DNA of 55,193 nucleotides from Liquorilactobacillus sicerae (GCF_029916425.1 NZ_JAHAVQ010000016.1:1-55193); one strand, 5' to 3'. Numbered from the stretch's first letter, positions 30,140 to 40,839 are shown. Made by a program: numbers and translations. The notes: a model not told the origin generated them from the sequence alone.

Positions 30140-31690
30140 TCAATTATTTCTAAATATTTTTTTTAAAAATAAAACAATATATTTATACCCAGTAGTTTTC
30201 GAATAAAAAACACTAAAAAATACTACCATAAAAAAAATCATTATCAATGAATTCAAAAAAGCAATAAATAAATTAGATTGAAACATAAATTGATCTAAAT
30301 ACAAAATAGTCTTTGAAATCACAAAAACAACAAGTATCACAAATACGCTATTCAACGCATAATTAAAAACATAGAATCGCAAATACTTTTTTTTGAATCC
30401 AAATCCGAGTCGAAAGAGCAATAAAGGTTCCCACCAAGAATTCAGGAATAAGTTTGTCAAAATGGTTCCTAATAGAACTCCTCGAATCCCAAGATGAAAA
30501 ACTAATAATAATGACAATGATAATACGAAATTTAAAATAGCCTCAATCACCGACTTCTTACCATTTGGAACAAATAATCCATAAGCACTAATAAAAGTGA
30601 TTGAACTTTGTCGCAATTGATCAAAAAAATAATTGAGAACAACGATAACAACAACAGGTAACGACAAAACGTAACTCTTCCCAGCCCAAAATTTAATAAA
30701 TGGATTGAGTGACACATAGAGACACCCCGCTGAAATAGAAACAATAAAAAAGTTAATCATAAAATGGGCTGAATATACTTGAAAAGCCTTTTTCTGATTA
30801 TTCTCAACAATTAAATTACCCACACTAGCTGTCACCGAGCTAATCAGCTTTGACAGAATATTACTGATACTCGTTACAATCAGCAAATAATTAGAATATA
30901 TTCCAACTACTGTGATGCCCATAAAGGCCGAAAGTAACAAATTATCAGTTGAACGCACCACAATACTACCAATTTTAGAACCAACCATACCTGCAATGTT
31001 ATTTCGTAAATGATGAATTTCGTTACGATTGACCTTCAAATTCTTATTTTTATTAAGATATGGATAAAGCCTGTCTACTTTACGTGATATTGTAAAATTT
31101 GATAATACTGTACAAATAATTGCAACCCATAAATAATATGCATATGAATGAAAAAGAAATAGAACAGTTACTTGTAATACAACTTGCACTGCAGTATATT
31201 TCAGCTGATTAAGCGCACTTATGTATTCTTTTTGATCAGCAATCAGAAGCGATCTTTTATACGTGAAAAAATAGCTAACAACTGAATTAGTCAAATACAA
31301 CACAAAATAATAAGTTACGCTATTTAGTGAGCTATAATCTTTGATGAGCACAGGCAGAATTGGAATCATAACCATTCCTGCAACGGCTATTATAATGCCG
31401 ATCGCGTCATATGCTTTTTTAAACAAATTCATTAACGCACTAACAGATTCCTCATCATTTTTGGCAAGTGGACCATATAGAGAAAAAACAATCGCACTTC
31501 CAACACCAAGTTCAGCAAATGAAAGCACACTCAGCACATTTGTAAAAAGCCCGTTCAACCCTAAAAATTCTTTGCCTAAATACTTGATAAAGATTGTCTG
31601 TGTAATAAATTTTACTAGAATTGTAAATATTTGAACTAATGTCAAAATGGACGAATTAAGTATTGTACTCCTCGATCTACTAGCTTTCAC
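30140..31690 (-). CDS. wzx: polysaccharide flippase (Wzx-like, PST/MATE-type)
   Basis: This 516-residue integral membrane protein has about 12-14 helices, starting SRSTILNSSILTLVQIFTIL. The family-typical FIKYLGKEFLGLNGLFTNVL loop and FAELGVGSAIVFSLYGPLAK motif follow. It starts at a GTG (31690) with AAAGGAG upstream. Wzx exporters flip the undecaprenyl-linked repeat unit across the membrane before Wzy polymerisation. It is the last gene of the EPS cluster and is separated from the Stealth gene by an IS30 fragment, so it may now depend on readthrough or its own promoter. Confidence 0.92.
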   Translation of the reverse strand: MKASRSRSTILNSSILTLVQIFTILVKFITQTIFIKYLGKEFLGLNGLFTNVLSVLSFAELGVGSAIVFSLYGPLAKNDEESVSALMNLFKKAYDAIGIIIAVAGMVMIPILPVLIKDYSSLNSVTYYFVLYLTNSVVSYFFTYKRSLLIADQKEYISALNQLKYTAVQVVLQVTVLFLFHSYAYYLWVAIICTVLSNFTISRKVDRLYPYLNKNKNLKVNRNEIHHLRNNIAGMVGSKIGSIVVRSTDNLLLSAFMGITVVGIYSNYLLIVTSISNILSKLISSVTASVGNLIVENNQKKAFQVYSAHFMINFFIVSISAGCLYVSLNPFIKFWAGKSYVLSLPVVVIVVLNYFFDQLRQSSITFISAYGLFVPNGKKSVIEAILNFVLSLSLLLVFHLGIRGVLLGTILTNLFLNSWWEPLLLFRLGFGFKKKYLRFYVFNYALNSVFVILVVFVISKTILYLDQFMFQSNLFIAFLNSLIMIFFMVVFFSVFYSKTTGYKYIVLFLKKIFRNN

Positions 31691-31743
31691 AATTTACTCC
31701 TTTAATTATCAACAAAAGTGATTGGTATATTATCATTATTCTA

Positions 31744-32080
31744 ACCAATTTTAATGGTCCGGTGCACAGCTTTACTGTGGACCGTGGCACTGAGTTTAGT
31801 GGGCTAGTATCACTTGAATCACAATATGGTATTAAGACCTATTACTGCCATGCTTATACTCCAGCTGAACGTGGTAGTAATGAACGCTTTAATCGGAATT
31901 TACGTTATTTTTATCCTAAAGGGACTCGTTTTGAGCACATTAGTGCTCAAGATTTAACGACGACGTTACTCCAAATTAACCAGCGACCGCTTAAAATACT
32001 CGACTGGCAAACACCGTATCAGGTTATGCTGACAAATTTGTCCAAAAATTCGGATTAAATTTGCAATCTACCTTATTCAT
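31744..32080 (+). pseudogene. IS30-family element, 3' fragment
   Basis: The 98-codon frame at 31762-32058 encodes the C-terminal catalytic part of an IS30 transposase: VDRGTEFSG, YCHAYTPAERGSNERFNRNL (third acidic residue in the ERGSNE motif) and RPLKILDWQTP. The left side is cut at about 31744 without an end repeat. The right end continues to TTAAATTTGCAATCTACC, the presumed terminal repeat also seen at 18997. The N-terminal half is absent. Confidence 0.88.
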
Positions 32081-32191
32081 AAATATAGCTCCAATCATTT
32101 AAAATATTTGTTATTAAAAATTTAACATTACGTGTTTAAATAAGGCTATTAATAGTGAAAAGTAAGAAAAAATAGTTTATTGATTTTTAAA

Positions 32192-33175
32192 TTAATATTC
32201 GAACGGAGACTTATATGGAAATTTAGTATCCAAGATATTTTTAATTGAGTTGACATTTGCAGAATAATTCACACTATTTTTATCATTTATGCATAAAGTC
32301 ATGCTTTTACTATTCAATAAATCTTTACTCAGCAAATCTATATCATTAATTGTATAAAAATGTCCATTTATTTTAGAACAAGGTTCGAATAGCCCCTGTT
32401 CTAACTGATAATACCTAACTAACCATTGAGTAACATCCTCATCGCTTCTAAATTTATGTGTTAGTGTTTTATGGATTTCGCGATGCCATATTTTTTTAGC
32501 ACTCACAAAATTACTTTTTAGATATGGCTGAGGAAGATGGGGGTCGTAATAAGCCGATATTTTATGCTTAGTCAACATAAAAAGCGAATTTATTAAGGGC
32601 TTAAAACTTCTAACCCTAAAAATTCCTTTATATGTTTTAGGCCATTTCTTAATCCATAAATTTAGTACATATATATCATTAAAAATGCTTTTATCAAATT
32701 CTTCAATTGGCATAAATGGTCTGTAAGCTCTGAAGTCTCTTGGTAAAGAGTTCTTAAAGAAAAAATCAGGAGATATTCTATGATTCAACAGCATATCATC
32801 ATTAAAAAGTACAAACTCTTCACTTAAATCATTAATGTTGCTAATTGACCATTCAATGGCATTCGAATTAAATGACGGAAGATATTTCGAATCTATAATA
32901 TCTTTGTGGTCAATCAATGTCACTTTATCATTACTTTTATTCAACCATTTTGGAATCTGAGAATCTGTTATTAAATATATTTTGTTTACCCAAGGAGCAT
33001 AAAGATATATAGATCTAAATAAATATTTTAACGTTCCGTAATCTCTATATCGTTGTATTCCTGTATTGTCACTTGTCAGTAAATCATCTTCATTACTTCT
33101 ATATTTTGATCTTTTGGCTCTCCATTTAAAATCATCCGAATCAACCCAGGTAATAACAAAATCTATTTTATCCAT
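32192..33175 (-). CDS. Stealth-family sugar-phosphate transferase (capsule/EPS)
   Basis: This 327-residue cytoplasmic protein has the conserved Stealth blocks: CR1 IDFVITWVDSDDFKWRAK, CR2 RYRDYGTLKYLFRSIYLYAP with NAIEWS and FVLFNDDMLLN, then CR3 around PHLPQPYLKS and CR4 near the C-terminus. Family members transfer hexose-1-phosphate from UDP-sugars and create phosphodiester-linked polysaccharides. It would add a phospho-sugar to the repeat unit made by this cluster. An AGAGG lies before the ATG. An IS256/IS5 insert precedes it and an IS30 fragment follows. Confidence 0.9.
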   Translation of the reverse strand: MDKIDFVITWVDSDDFKWRAKRSKYRSNEDDLLTSDNTGIQRYRDYGTLKYLFRSIYLYAPWVNKIYLITDSQIPKWLNKSNDKVTLIDHKDIIDSKYLPSFNSNAIEWSISNINDLSEEFVLFNDDMLLNHRISPDFFFKNSLPRDFRAYRPFMPIEEFDKSIFNDIYVLNLWIKKWPKTYKGIFRVRSFKPLINSLFMLTKHKISAYYDPHLPQPYLKSNFVSAKKIWHREIHKTLTHKFRSDEDVTQWLVRYYQLEQGLFEPCSKINGHFYTINDIDLLSKDLLNSKSMTLCINDKNSVNYSANVNSIKNILDTKFPYKSPFEY

Positions 33176-33424
33176 ACATCTCGACCTCTAAACTATTAAA
33201 ATCTATTATCCAAAATATTTGTTTTATAATTTATTAATTTTTATATTTTTTTAAAAGTTGTACATATTGAGCAATTAAAAATAAGGAGCAATGATGAATG
33301 TCAAAACATTCAAATTTCTTTTTATCAATGATCCTATTACAATTTGTAGTAATAATGTTCATCTCAGATACCCAACTATAAAAATTATTTTTTGGCAAAA
33401 ATTATGTCGAATTTAATAATTTTG

Positions 33425-35634
33425 GGTAGCGTCAAGAATCTTGTGTAAATGAAATGCCTTCGTACATATAATATGTATCTAACTTAAATAAATGATGCTT
33501 CCAAGGTGTCCTGGAGTCCTTTGAACCCTCGGTGGATCCGCTTCAGAGACTTCTCGTTATAAACATTAAACTGAGAAACCAGGAAGCGATCCAGTGAATC
33601 TTCCGTTGGAAATTGTTCTTTGTGGTGGGTGGTGCGCTTGAGATGCTTATTAAAGTTCTCAATCAGGTTAGTGGAGTATAGTGATTGCCGGATAGCTGGT
33701 GGAAAGTCCATGAAAGTGAGTAAATTCGGCATTTTAAGCAGATCTTTGATTAATTTGGGATAGGTCTGATGCCAGTTGTTGGCGAACTCATTCAGTTTCA
33801 GTTCGGCTGCTTCACGGTTGGCGGCCCGATGAACTTGTTTAAAGTCACTGATCACGGCCTTGCGGTCTTTTACGCGAACTTTGTTCATCAGATTCCGCCC
33901 AACATGAACCAGGCAACGTTGTCGTTTGGCTTTAGAAGCTGTCTAAAATCTCTTAAGTAATAGTGCTAAAAACGCTAAAACGACCATTTGCAGACTGGTG
34001 GTTAATTGACGCTCACAATTTTTCCAAAGTCGCCGACAATTCTCTAGCCAACTAAAAGATCGTTCGACTACCCAACTTTGGGGCATGACTTCGAATCGAT
34101 GCAACTCATTGCGCTTCGCAACCTGCACGGTTGCGTTTAAATTACTGGCTACATCGAGCTGAAAATTAACGCCTGAATAACCACCATCAACTAAGACATT
34201 TTGAACCTGGCGTAAATGCATGGCATGTAAAGCGATCATTGCACTGGCCCCGTCTCGATCAGAGACGTTCGCTCGCGTCATGTGAATGGCCTGCGGAAAG
34301 CCATTGATATCAACTGCCAGATGGCGCTTAATCCCCGAGATTTTCTTACCAGCGTCGTAACCTTTGTTTTCAGCAGTAGCGGTGTTTTTGACGCTCTGAG
34401 CGTCAACGATAATAAAGGAAGTTAAAGCTGAACGTCCTTGGTAAGTTCGCCGAGCAATGACAATTTTTTTAAAACTTGTTCCAATAAAGAATCAGCTGTA
34501 GGCTCAGCTTTAGTTGACCAAATTTTGTAATAGTTGTAAACTGACCGCCATTCTGGGAAATCACCGGGGACTTGACGCCATTGGCAACCGGTTTTCAAGA
34601 CATATAGGACCGCACAGAAGACCTCGTAGAGGTCATATTTTCGAGGCTTAGTTCGCTTACGAAAATTTTCTAAAGCTGGTCGAATTAATTCAAATTATTG
34701 CCGAGTAATATTGCTGGGATAATTTTTCATAGCTTAAACTCGCTTTTTACATAGAAGTATATCAAAAATCATAGATCTTGGACAGTTTCTTATGGAAATG
34801 CCGATTCAAGCCTTCATCCAAACCAACTAACCCATCGGCCACAAACAACAGCACATCTTTAACGCCCTGCTTGATCAAGGTTCCCAGCAGTTCAGTCCAG
34901 ATTCCAGTCGATTCCGTTGGCGCCACTTGGTAGTTCAGCACTTCTTTCGTACCATCTGGACGAATGCCAATCGCAATATGAACGGCTTCTTTTTGAACGG
35001 TATCCCGCTTTAACGGCAAGTAAGTGGCATCTAAGAAGATGGCCGCATATTGTGAAGCCAGTCGACGTTGCTGGAAAGCTTGAACCTGTTCATTGACGGC
35101 TTTAGTCATGTTGGAAATCGTGGCTTTGGAGTAGTGAGCACCGTACATTTTCTCAATGAGTTCGGCAATTTCAGCAGTGGTAATTCCCTTGGTATACAAC
35201 TGAATGACCGTTGTTTCTAAATTATCACTGTGCCGACCGTAGGCTGGCAAGGTATGATTTTCAAACCGGCCATTGCGATCTCGAGGAATGGTTAAGTTAA
35301 GTTGGCCGTACTTCGTATCAAACGAGCGCTCATAACTGCCTTTGCGGTTATTACCAGTGTTAATTTCAGCGTATGAGTAGCGTTCGTAACCCAAAAACTC
35401 TGCCAATTCGGTTTGAAGCAGCTGGTTAATCGCAATTTCGAGGTGGTGACGAAAAACTTCGTCCAAATCTTGCTTTTGGGCTAGTGCAGCGATAATTTCT
35501 GTGGTAAGTTCATTCATGGGGAATGCCTCCTGTGATGTTTTCTGTGGTTACTAAATATCATAAGGGAAGGCATTCCCTATTTCTATACAATTCAGAAATC
35601 TTTTATGCATTTACACAAGATATTTTACGCTCTC
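33425..35634 (-). mobile_element. IS256-family element, copy 3, split by an IS5 insertion
   Basis: Removing the 855-bp IS5 insert and its 3-bp duplication leaves 1352 bp, exactly the length of copy 1, with the same two ends. The transposase frame is cut in two (33484-33888 and 34800-35517). N-terminal residues differ slightly from copy 1 (MNELTTEIIAALAQ). Flanks TAATTTTG and TATTGCAC do not match, so no target duplication remains. Confidence 0.92.
33935..34789 (-). mobile_element. IS5-family (IS427-like) element inside IS256 copy 3
   Basis: The ends GAAGCTGTCTAAAATCTC and the inverted GATCTTGGACAGTTTC match as terminal repeats, and TTA is duplicated on both sides (33932-33934 and 34790-34792). 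Two overlapping frames encode the transposase. OrfA from about 34730 (MKNYPSNITRQ) meets a TAA after 11 codons. OrfB continues from an internal shift with IVDAQSVKNT (first Asp), the second Asp in LVDGGYSG and the Glu in WVVERSFSWLENCRRL. The orfA stop makes this copy probably inactive. Confidence 0.88.
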
Positions 35635-35650
35635 TATTGCACAAGTAACG

Positions 35651-36658
35651 TTAAAATTTTCGAATATTAACTATATTAAAATGGTCCCTAATTCTCTTAA
35701 ATCTTAACTTCCAAATTATTTGAGAACCTGCTTTATACCCAAAAATATGCCATATTATTTTAGCTAATACATATTTAAAGCCGTTAGAAGATTGAATAAT
35801 ATTTTTATTGTTTTTAATAAAATTTATGCATGTTGCCCTGTCATGGCTATTTTGGATTAAGATTGCTTGAGGTGCTATACTAGTATAACAATTAGCAAAA
35901 TACATCTTCATTAACTTTGGGTTTTCAAAACCACTAGCATTATTGTACGCTTTTCTAAAAGTTAGTAACTGACTTATTACTGTTTTATACGTTTTTGTAT
36001 TATCTATAGATCCCTCCCGATTAAGACGATAATTTACAAAAGATAACGATGTGACTTTAAATGAATGTATTTTTGGAATAATTTCAAAAAAGAATTCGGC
36101 ATCTTCTGCCCCAGAATTCTTAATATTAAATTTAACGTGGGATTTTAGTAAAAACATCCTATTATATATAGTCTGGTATGCTGGCCATGGAAGTTGGAAT
36201 CCCCTTTTTACTATATGTTCACATAAAGAGCTCATAGTATTAATACCATTTTGTTGAAATTCAGTAAGATCATAACTAACGTATTCATTGTCAGGACACC
36301 AATTTGTTCTATTTCCAATAATAACATTATAATTATGATTATTAATTAAGGAATATATATTATATAATGCATCATTTTTGAGCATATCATCTCCGTCAAG
36401 AAATATGATATATTCTCCGCTAGACATACCTATTCCAAGGTTACGTGCTTCTGAGAGGCCTCCATTCTCTTTATGTATCGTTTTAACTTGTTTATGCAAT
36501 TTGGAATATTGATCGCATACTTCTCCACTATGATCTGTGGAGCCATCATCAATTAAAATCAATTCATAATCATAAAACTTTTGCTTTAAAACACTATCAA
36601 TGCACATTGATAAATAATTCTCTATGTTATATACAGGTACAATTACAGAAAATTTCAT
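35651..36658 (-). CDS. GT2-family glycosyltransferase
   Basis: This 335-residue GT-A fold transferase opens MKFSVIVPVYNIENYLSMCI. It has the nucleotide-binding ELILIDDGSTDHSG and NGGLSEARNLGI segments, and the DxD-type motif in IIFLDGDDMLKND. AGGAG precedes the ATG. It is cytoplasmic or membrane-associated and adds one sugar to the lipid-linked EPS repeat unit. The sugar and linkage cannot be predicted. It lies between the polymerase and an IS256 copy inserted 17 bases after its end. Confidence 0.93.
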   Translation of the reverse strand: MKFSVIVPVYNIENYLSMCIDSVLKQKFYDYELILIDDGSTDHSGEVCDQYSKLHKQVKTIHKENGGLSEARNLGIGMSSGEYIIFLDGDDMLKNDALYNIYSLINNHNYNVIIGNRTNWCPDNEYVSYDLTEFQQNGINTMSSLCEHIVKRGFQLPWPAYQTIYNRMFLLKSHVKFNIKNSGAEDAEFFFEIIPKIHSFKVTSLSFVNYRLNREGSIDNTKTYKTVISQLLTFRKAYNNASGFENPKLMKMYFANCYTSIAPQAILIQNSHDRATCINFIKNNKNIIQSSNGFKYVLAKIIWHIFGYKAGSQIIWKLRFKRIRDHFNIVNIRKF

Positions 36659-36681
36659 ATACTACTCCTATTTTAAAATCT

Positions 36682-38166
36682 CTAATTGTTTTTAGTATTA
36701 TTCATACCAATAAGAAATTTGCCCTTATTTTCTCCCATCCTTGCTTTAAATATCACATCATTTAATTTTAATAGAATGATTAAAGGAATAAAAGCATTCA
36801 TAAATTGAGCATATATGTTTTGTGTACTATATCCCATACACATGGAACAAACATAACCCATATATGCATATATATATTTATATGATATCTTATTTGATCT
36901 AGTCATTAAAAAATCTAATTTAATAACATAATGCTCAAAAATTATAGAAAACAAAAAAGGAAACGCAGGAAAGTAAACATATCCTATTCCCAAAATCGGA
37001 GCAATCAGTGATTGATTACTCATACCATTAAAAATATTAAAGTAATAGTTAATCCGATTTTCCTGATTTACATAATTTGAAATGAAAGGTAAACTCCCGG
37101 TAAAGTCATTGATAAATGTGCTTATATTAATATTAAAGCTGCCATATTTCTTCATATCTATCATTTGGCCAACTAACCTTGGCCCTGAAAAATAATCTTG
37201 AAATTGCCCACTCATAGTTGCAATCACTGATTTTACAGGACTAGTACTCAAAGACAAAGCATAAGAAAATTTATTAATCGAAATTAAAATTACCGGAATT
37301 ATTAAGCCCATGCTTAAAACTACATAAAATGTTAGCGGGATTTTCCCCAAAATATATCTAGTAAAATACAAGCCCAAAACAAGTGCAAAAACAATTCTTA
37401 AGCGATTGTAACCCATATTCAAAAGTACACTTAAAAGGATTATGGATATTCCCCAAAATAGATGAAAATAATATAAATGGCCTTTATTTTTTATGTATGA
37501 TTTCTGTAATAGTATAAATAAAATAATCACTATTACTTTTTTAAAAGTATCTGAAAGAATAGTGAACGCACCATATAAATTATTATTCCCAGTAAAAATA
37601 GTGGGATCATTTGTGATAGCATTTTTTATTAAGGAACCGATGGATAACAGAGATGGTTGAAAACACAATACAAGAGTGCCCGAAAAAAGAGCATAAACAG
37701 ATAATACCAATAAGTGATCACAATTATTCTTAGTAAAAGACTTCGCTTGATTATTAAAAATATTTCTATATCTTTTACTATAGTATTTTATAGAAAAATA
37801 TTGTGTGCAATAAATGATAATTAGCTCTAAGCTCATTAATATCTCAGCAAATAGCATTGATCCTTTTAAAGGATTAGGTCCCCAGCCCCAGGAAATAAAT
37901 TTACCTGAGAAGATAATGAAAAAGGGGGTTAACACATATCTAATAAATATTAGTACATAGGCTATATAAAAAATTATATTTAACCCATATGTTTCTTTGT
38001 GGATTAAAAAAACAGTAAATGTAATATTAGCAATTGAATAAATTAATGGAATTATAAAGAGATATTGATAAAGATTATTAGAATTACTGTATAAACAATA
38101 AAAAAAAGTGAACAGTGAAAAAAAAGACATTCCATAAGACGTAAATATAAATTTTCTTGATATCAA
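36682..38166 (-). CDS. wzy: polysaccharide polymerase (Wzy-like)
   Basis: This 494-residue membrane protein has about 11-12 helices and a large outer loop near residues 290-380 (SPVKSVIATMSGQFQDYFSG and NYVNQENRINYYFN). That topology is typical of Wzy polymerases rather than transporters. It starts at TTG 38166, with AGGGAGGA at good spacing. Wzy links repeat units outside the membrane. Sequence similarity within the family is always weak, so the call rests on topology and position. Confidence 0.82.
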   Translation of the reverse strand: MISRKFIFTSYGMSFFSLFTFFYCLYSNSNNLYQYLFIIPLIYSIANITFTVFLIHKETYGLNIIFYIAYVLIFIRYVLTPFFIIFSGKFISWGWGPNPLKGSMLFAEILMSLELIIIYCTQYFSIKYYSKRYRNIFNNQAKSFTKNNCDHLLVLSVYALFSGTLVLCFQPSLLSIGSLIKNAITNDPTIFTGNNNLYGAFTILSDTFKKVIVIILFILLQKSYIKNKGHLYYFHLFWGISIILLSVLLNMGYNRLRIVFALVLGLYFTRYILGKIPLTFYVVLSMGLIIPVILISINKFSYALSLSTSPVKSVIATMSGQFQDYFSGPRLVGQMIDMKKYGSFNINISTFINDFTGSLPFISNYVNQENRINYYFNIFNGMSNQSLIAPILGIGYVYFPAFPFLFSIIFEHYVIKLDFLMTRSNKISYKYIYAYMGYVCSMCMGYSTQNIYAQFMNAFIPLIILLKLNDVIFKARMGENKGKFLIGMNNTKNN

Positions 38167-38343
38167 ATATTATTCCTCCCTAAAAAAATTTTGTGAGCCT
38201 AAACAAGAATTCATCGCATTAGTATCTGATTTAAATAACCCCATTTTCATAATCACTAAATTCTTGCCGGTAACGCCAACAATATACCGATCTTGAAGTT
38301 AATAAAACAAATTCTGTAAATCCTCTTAAAATTGCAATATTTA

Positions 38344-38625
38344 TTAAAGTAAAATGTAACCATATGCTGGCTTAAAATCACACAATTTATAAGGACTATC
38401 CAATGAAATATCCAGCTTATTAAACTTATTTTTTATTAACCGTTGAATATCTTTAAATTCTTTCTTTATAACACGCAGATTAGAAGGCAACGTGGCAGTT
38501 AAATTTTGGTCTGTAATTAATATAAACTGTATCTCAGGATTAATTGCTACACTTTTAATCCATAACCTAAAATAATTTGGGAATTTACCGAAATAAGGTA
38601 AAAATAATCCTATTTTTTTATTCAT
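38344..38625 (-). pseudogene. 3'-truncated glycosyltransferase (DUF6625-like)
   Basis: Ninety-three codons, MNKKIGLFLPYFGKFPNYFR through PYKLCDFKPAYGYI, match the N-terminal third of capsule-type transferases of about 300 residues that I associate with DUF6625. The frame ends in LL-stop soon after the KPAYGYI motif. The following 175 bases, up to the polymerase, hold only a 35-codon stretch (GFTEFVLLTSRSVYCWRY) of unknown origin. A deletion probably joined the two pieces. Confidence 0.72.
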
Positions 38626-38636
38626 CTTTTTCTCTT

Positions 38637-39722
38637 TTAATCTTTAATAAAGTCTAAATATAATCGATAGATTTTTGAGTATTGTTTTTCTATATTATAT
38701 TTATTATCTTTAGATGGCTTTTCTCTATAACTTGGTTTTAATTTATTCACTGCTGATATCCATGGATCTACACCATGATTAATCGGAACGAAAACGACAT
38801 TGTTATTATATCTTACTTCTTTATCAATATTATCCGATAAAATCATATTTACACCACTCGCTTGAGACTCCACGGCTGAAACGGGTAACCCCTCATATAG
38901 CGAAGGCAACATAAAATAGTCAAACGCACAATAATAACTCTCTGGATCATTTGTGCCAGAAACTATAATAACATTATCCTCTTGATTATTCGCTTTTATT
39001 TTTTGAGTGAGCTTATCCTTTAATTCACCAACTCCAACAATAATCAACTTGGAATCCTCATTGACCTTCCAATAACGATTAAAAACGTCAATCAGAAATC
39101 CTTGGTTTTTTTGTTTTGTTAATCGCCCTAAGGTACCAAATACAATGGTTTCGTCTGAGATACCTAATTTTTTCCGAAGTCCCTTTCTTTTTTCTAGATC
39201 AAATTTATACTTATCTTGGTCAATGGCGTTATACATTATATCAAAGTCATGCCCATTAAATAAGTATTCTCCCGCCGCTTGTCCACACGCAATATAATGA
39301 TTAGCAAAAATTAAATTTAATCTTTTAAAAATTTTTGCTAAATGTGGATTAACATTATCTTGTGCAATGTGTGCATGTGCAATACGCGCTTTAACCCTCA
39401 ACAACCAGGCAATAGACAACGGATAAAAACTTAGTAAACTCATGTGAGCATGAACTATGTCTGGCTTTTCTTTTTTTATCAACTTATACGTATCACGCAA
39501 ATTAGCAAAAGGATGATCCAATTTATAGGGTATTTCATAAAGACGATTACCAATTCTTTCAAGTTCTGCTAATTTAGCGCGGTCTACATGATGCTGATAA
39601 ACAATAATATTGTCGATATCATAGTGTCGATTTAGTCTACTAGTATAATTTTTTATAACTTGTGTTACACCATCGTTTCCTAATCCAGAAACAAAGTGCA
39701 TCACTTTAATTCTTCTTGTCAT
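38637..39722 (-). CDS. GT4-family glycosyltransferase
   Basis: This 361-residue GT-B fold enzyme has the N-terminal RIKVMHFVSGLGNDGVTQVI and the C-terminal UDP-sugar site with the E-x7-E motif (PSLYEGLPVSAVESQASG). IVFGTLGRLTKQKNQGFLID marks the linker. The ATG at 39722 follows the previous stop by one base, with GGGA upstream, so translation is coupled; a TTG 8 codons earlier is less likely. It extends the EPS repeat unit on the cytoplasmic face. It is a close relative of the next gene, suggesting an old duplication. Confidence 0.92.
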   Translation of the reverse strand: MTRRIKVMHFVSGLGNDGVTQVIKNYTSRLNRHYDIDNIIVYQHHVDRAKLAELERIGNRLYEIPYKLDHPFANLRDTYKLIKKEKPDIVHAHMSLLSFYPLSIAWLLRVKARIAHAHIAQDNVNPHLAKIFKRLNLIFANHYIACGQAAGEYLFNGHDFDIMYNAIDQDKYKFDLEKRKGLRKKLGISDETIVFGTLGRLTKQKNQGFLIDVFNRYWKVNEDSKLIIVGVGELKDKLTQKIKANNQEDNVIIVSGTNDPESYYCAFDYFMLPSLYEGLPVSAVESQASGVNMILSDNIDKEVRYNNNVVFVPINHGVDPWISAVNKLKPSYREKPSKDNKYNIEKQYSKIYRLYLDFIKD

Positions 39723-39723
39723 A

Positions 39724-40839
39724 TTATAATCCCTGATATAAATCAATGAACTTCTTTATTGTAGTATTCAAACCATAGTTGGAATTCTTAACCGTTATTG
39801 CATCATTCTTACGATCATTAAATTTAATATTCTTTAATATCATACCTGCTATTTCCTTTGGCCTTTCATCTAAAGAAAACATTTTAACGTTTTTAGTCAA
39901 GACAACTTCTTTGCTTATCGTATTTGCTAAGAAGACATCTAATCCTTCTGACTGCGCTTCAACAGCAGATATTGGTAATCCCTCATATAAAGACGGCATT
40001 ACAAACGCGTCCATTGCTGATAAGTATGCAGGAATATCAGACTGCTTCCCTACAAAATTAATCTTAGATGTTAGGCCAAGCTTCTTAGCTTTTTGTTTCA
40101 CTTTATCTAGCAATAAGCCATCTCCAACTAATATAAGTCTAGAATTAGGCACAGCTTTTTTAACTTCACCAAAAATGTCTATTAGAAATGATTGATTCTT
40201 CTGTTCACTAAACCGGCCGACATTTCCTAAAACAAGATCACTAGGTGAAATACCCAACTTTTCCCTAATCAAGTCTCTATCTTGGCCTGAGTAAGTAAAT
40301 TTATTTATATCAATTCCATTATTAATTATTTGAACATTATTTAATGTACCAAACATCCATTTAGCCGCAACATTAGCACATGCTACTTTTTTGTCTGCCA
40401 TAAGATTGACAAGCCAACGATTACTCTTATGTAAAAATGTCAAAGCCGCGTTATTCACACTAGGAGATGTATTATGAGAGTGAATAATTATTTTAGGATG
40501 GCTTGAATGATGTTTGGCTAATAAGATAGGAATGATATTAGCGGCAGAGTTTTTATGAAAATGCACAATATCGTAATTATTATCTAGCACATGATCAAAT
40601 GTTTTAATATATAAAACAGTGTTCTTAATTGAAGGCATTAAATAAATATTTGCACCTAAGCTCTTTAATTTATCCTGATACGGCTTTTTAGCCGTTGTTA
40701 TAAAGTCAAACTTGAATTTCTTCCGATCAATATCCGAATAAATATTAGTCAATAACGACTCTATCCCACCGTAATTATCTGTAATTTGGACGTGAAGTAT
40801 TTTGATTTTCCTTTTCATTGTTTTTCTTTCATTTAACAT
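39724..40839 (-). CDS. GT4-family glycosyltransferase
   Basis: This 371-residue GT-B transferase has IKILHVQITDNYGGIESLLT, LVLGNVGRFSEQKNQSFLID and PSLYEGLPISAVEAQSEGLD. These share the same motif order as the neighbour at 38637. Its ATG overlaps the stop codon of the upstream gene (TAATG). A second ATG 7 codons later (MKRKIKIL) could be the real start. Adds one sugar to the lipid-linked unit; specificity unknown. Confidence 0.92.
   Translation of the reverse strand: MLNERKTMKRKIKILHVQITDNYGGIESLLTNIYSDIDRKKFKFDFITTAKKPYQDKLKSLGANIYLMPSIKNTVLYIKTFDHVLDNNYDIVHFHKNSAANIIPILLAKHHSSHPKIIIHSHNTSPSVNNAALTFLHKSNRWLVNLMADKKVACANVAAKWMFGTLNNVQIINNGIDINKFTYSGQDRDLIREKLGISPSDLVLGNVGRFSEQKNQSFLIDIFGEVKKAVPNSRLILVGDGLLLDKVKQKAKKLGLTSKINFVGKQSDIPAYLSAMDAFVMPSLYEGLPISAVEAQSEGLDVFLANTISKEVVLTKNVKMFSLDERPKEIAGMILKNIKFNDRKNDAITVKNSNYGLNTTIKKFIDLYQGL

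Noticed and set aside
2072..32151. Shared TTTAAATAAGGYTATTA at about 2072 and 32135 as a possible IS footprint
   Set aside because: AT-rich, about 17 bases long, with no matching partner end; could be chance.
39779..40195. 138-codon plus-strand frame opposite a glycosyltransferase
   Set aside because: It lies fully within the GT4 coding sequence on the other strand, with no ribosome binding site; a shadow frame.
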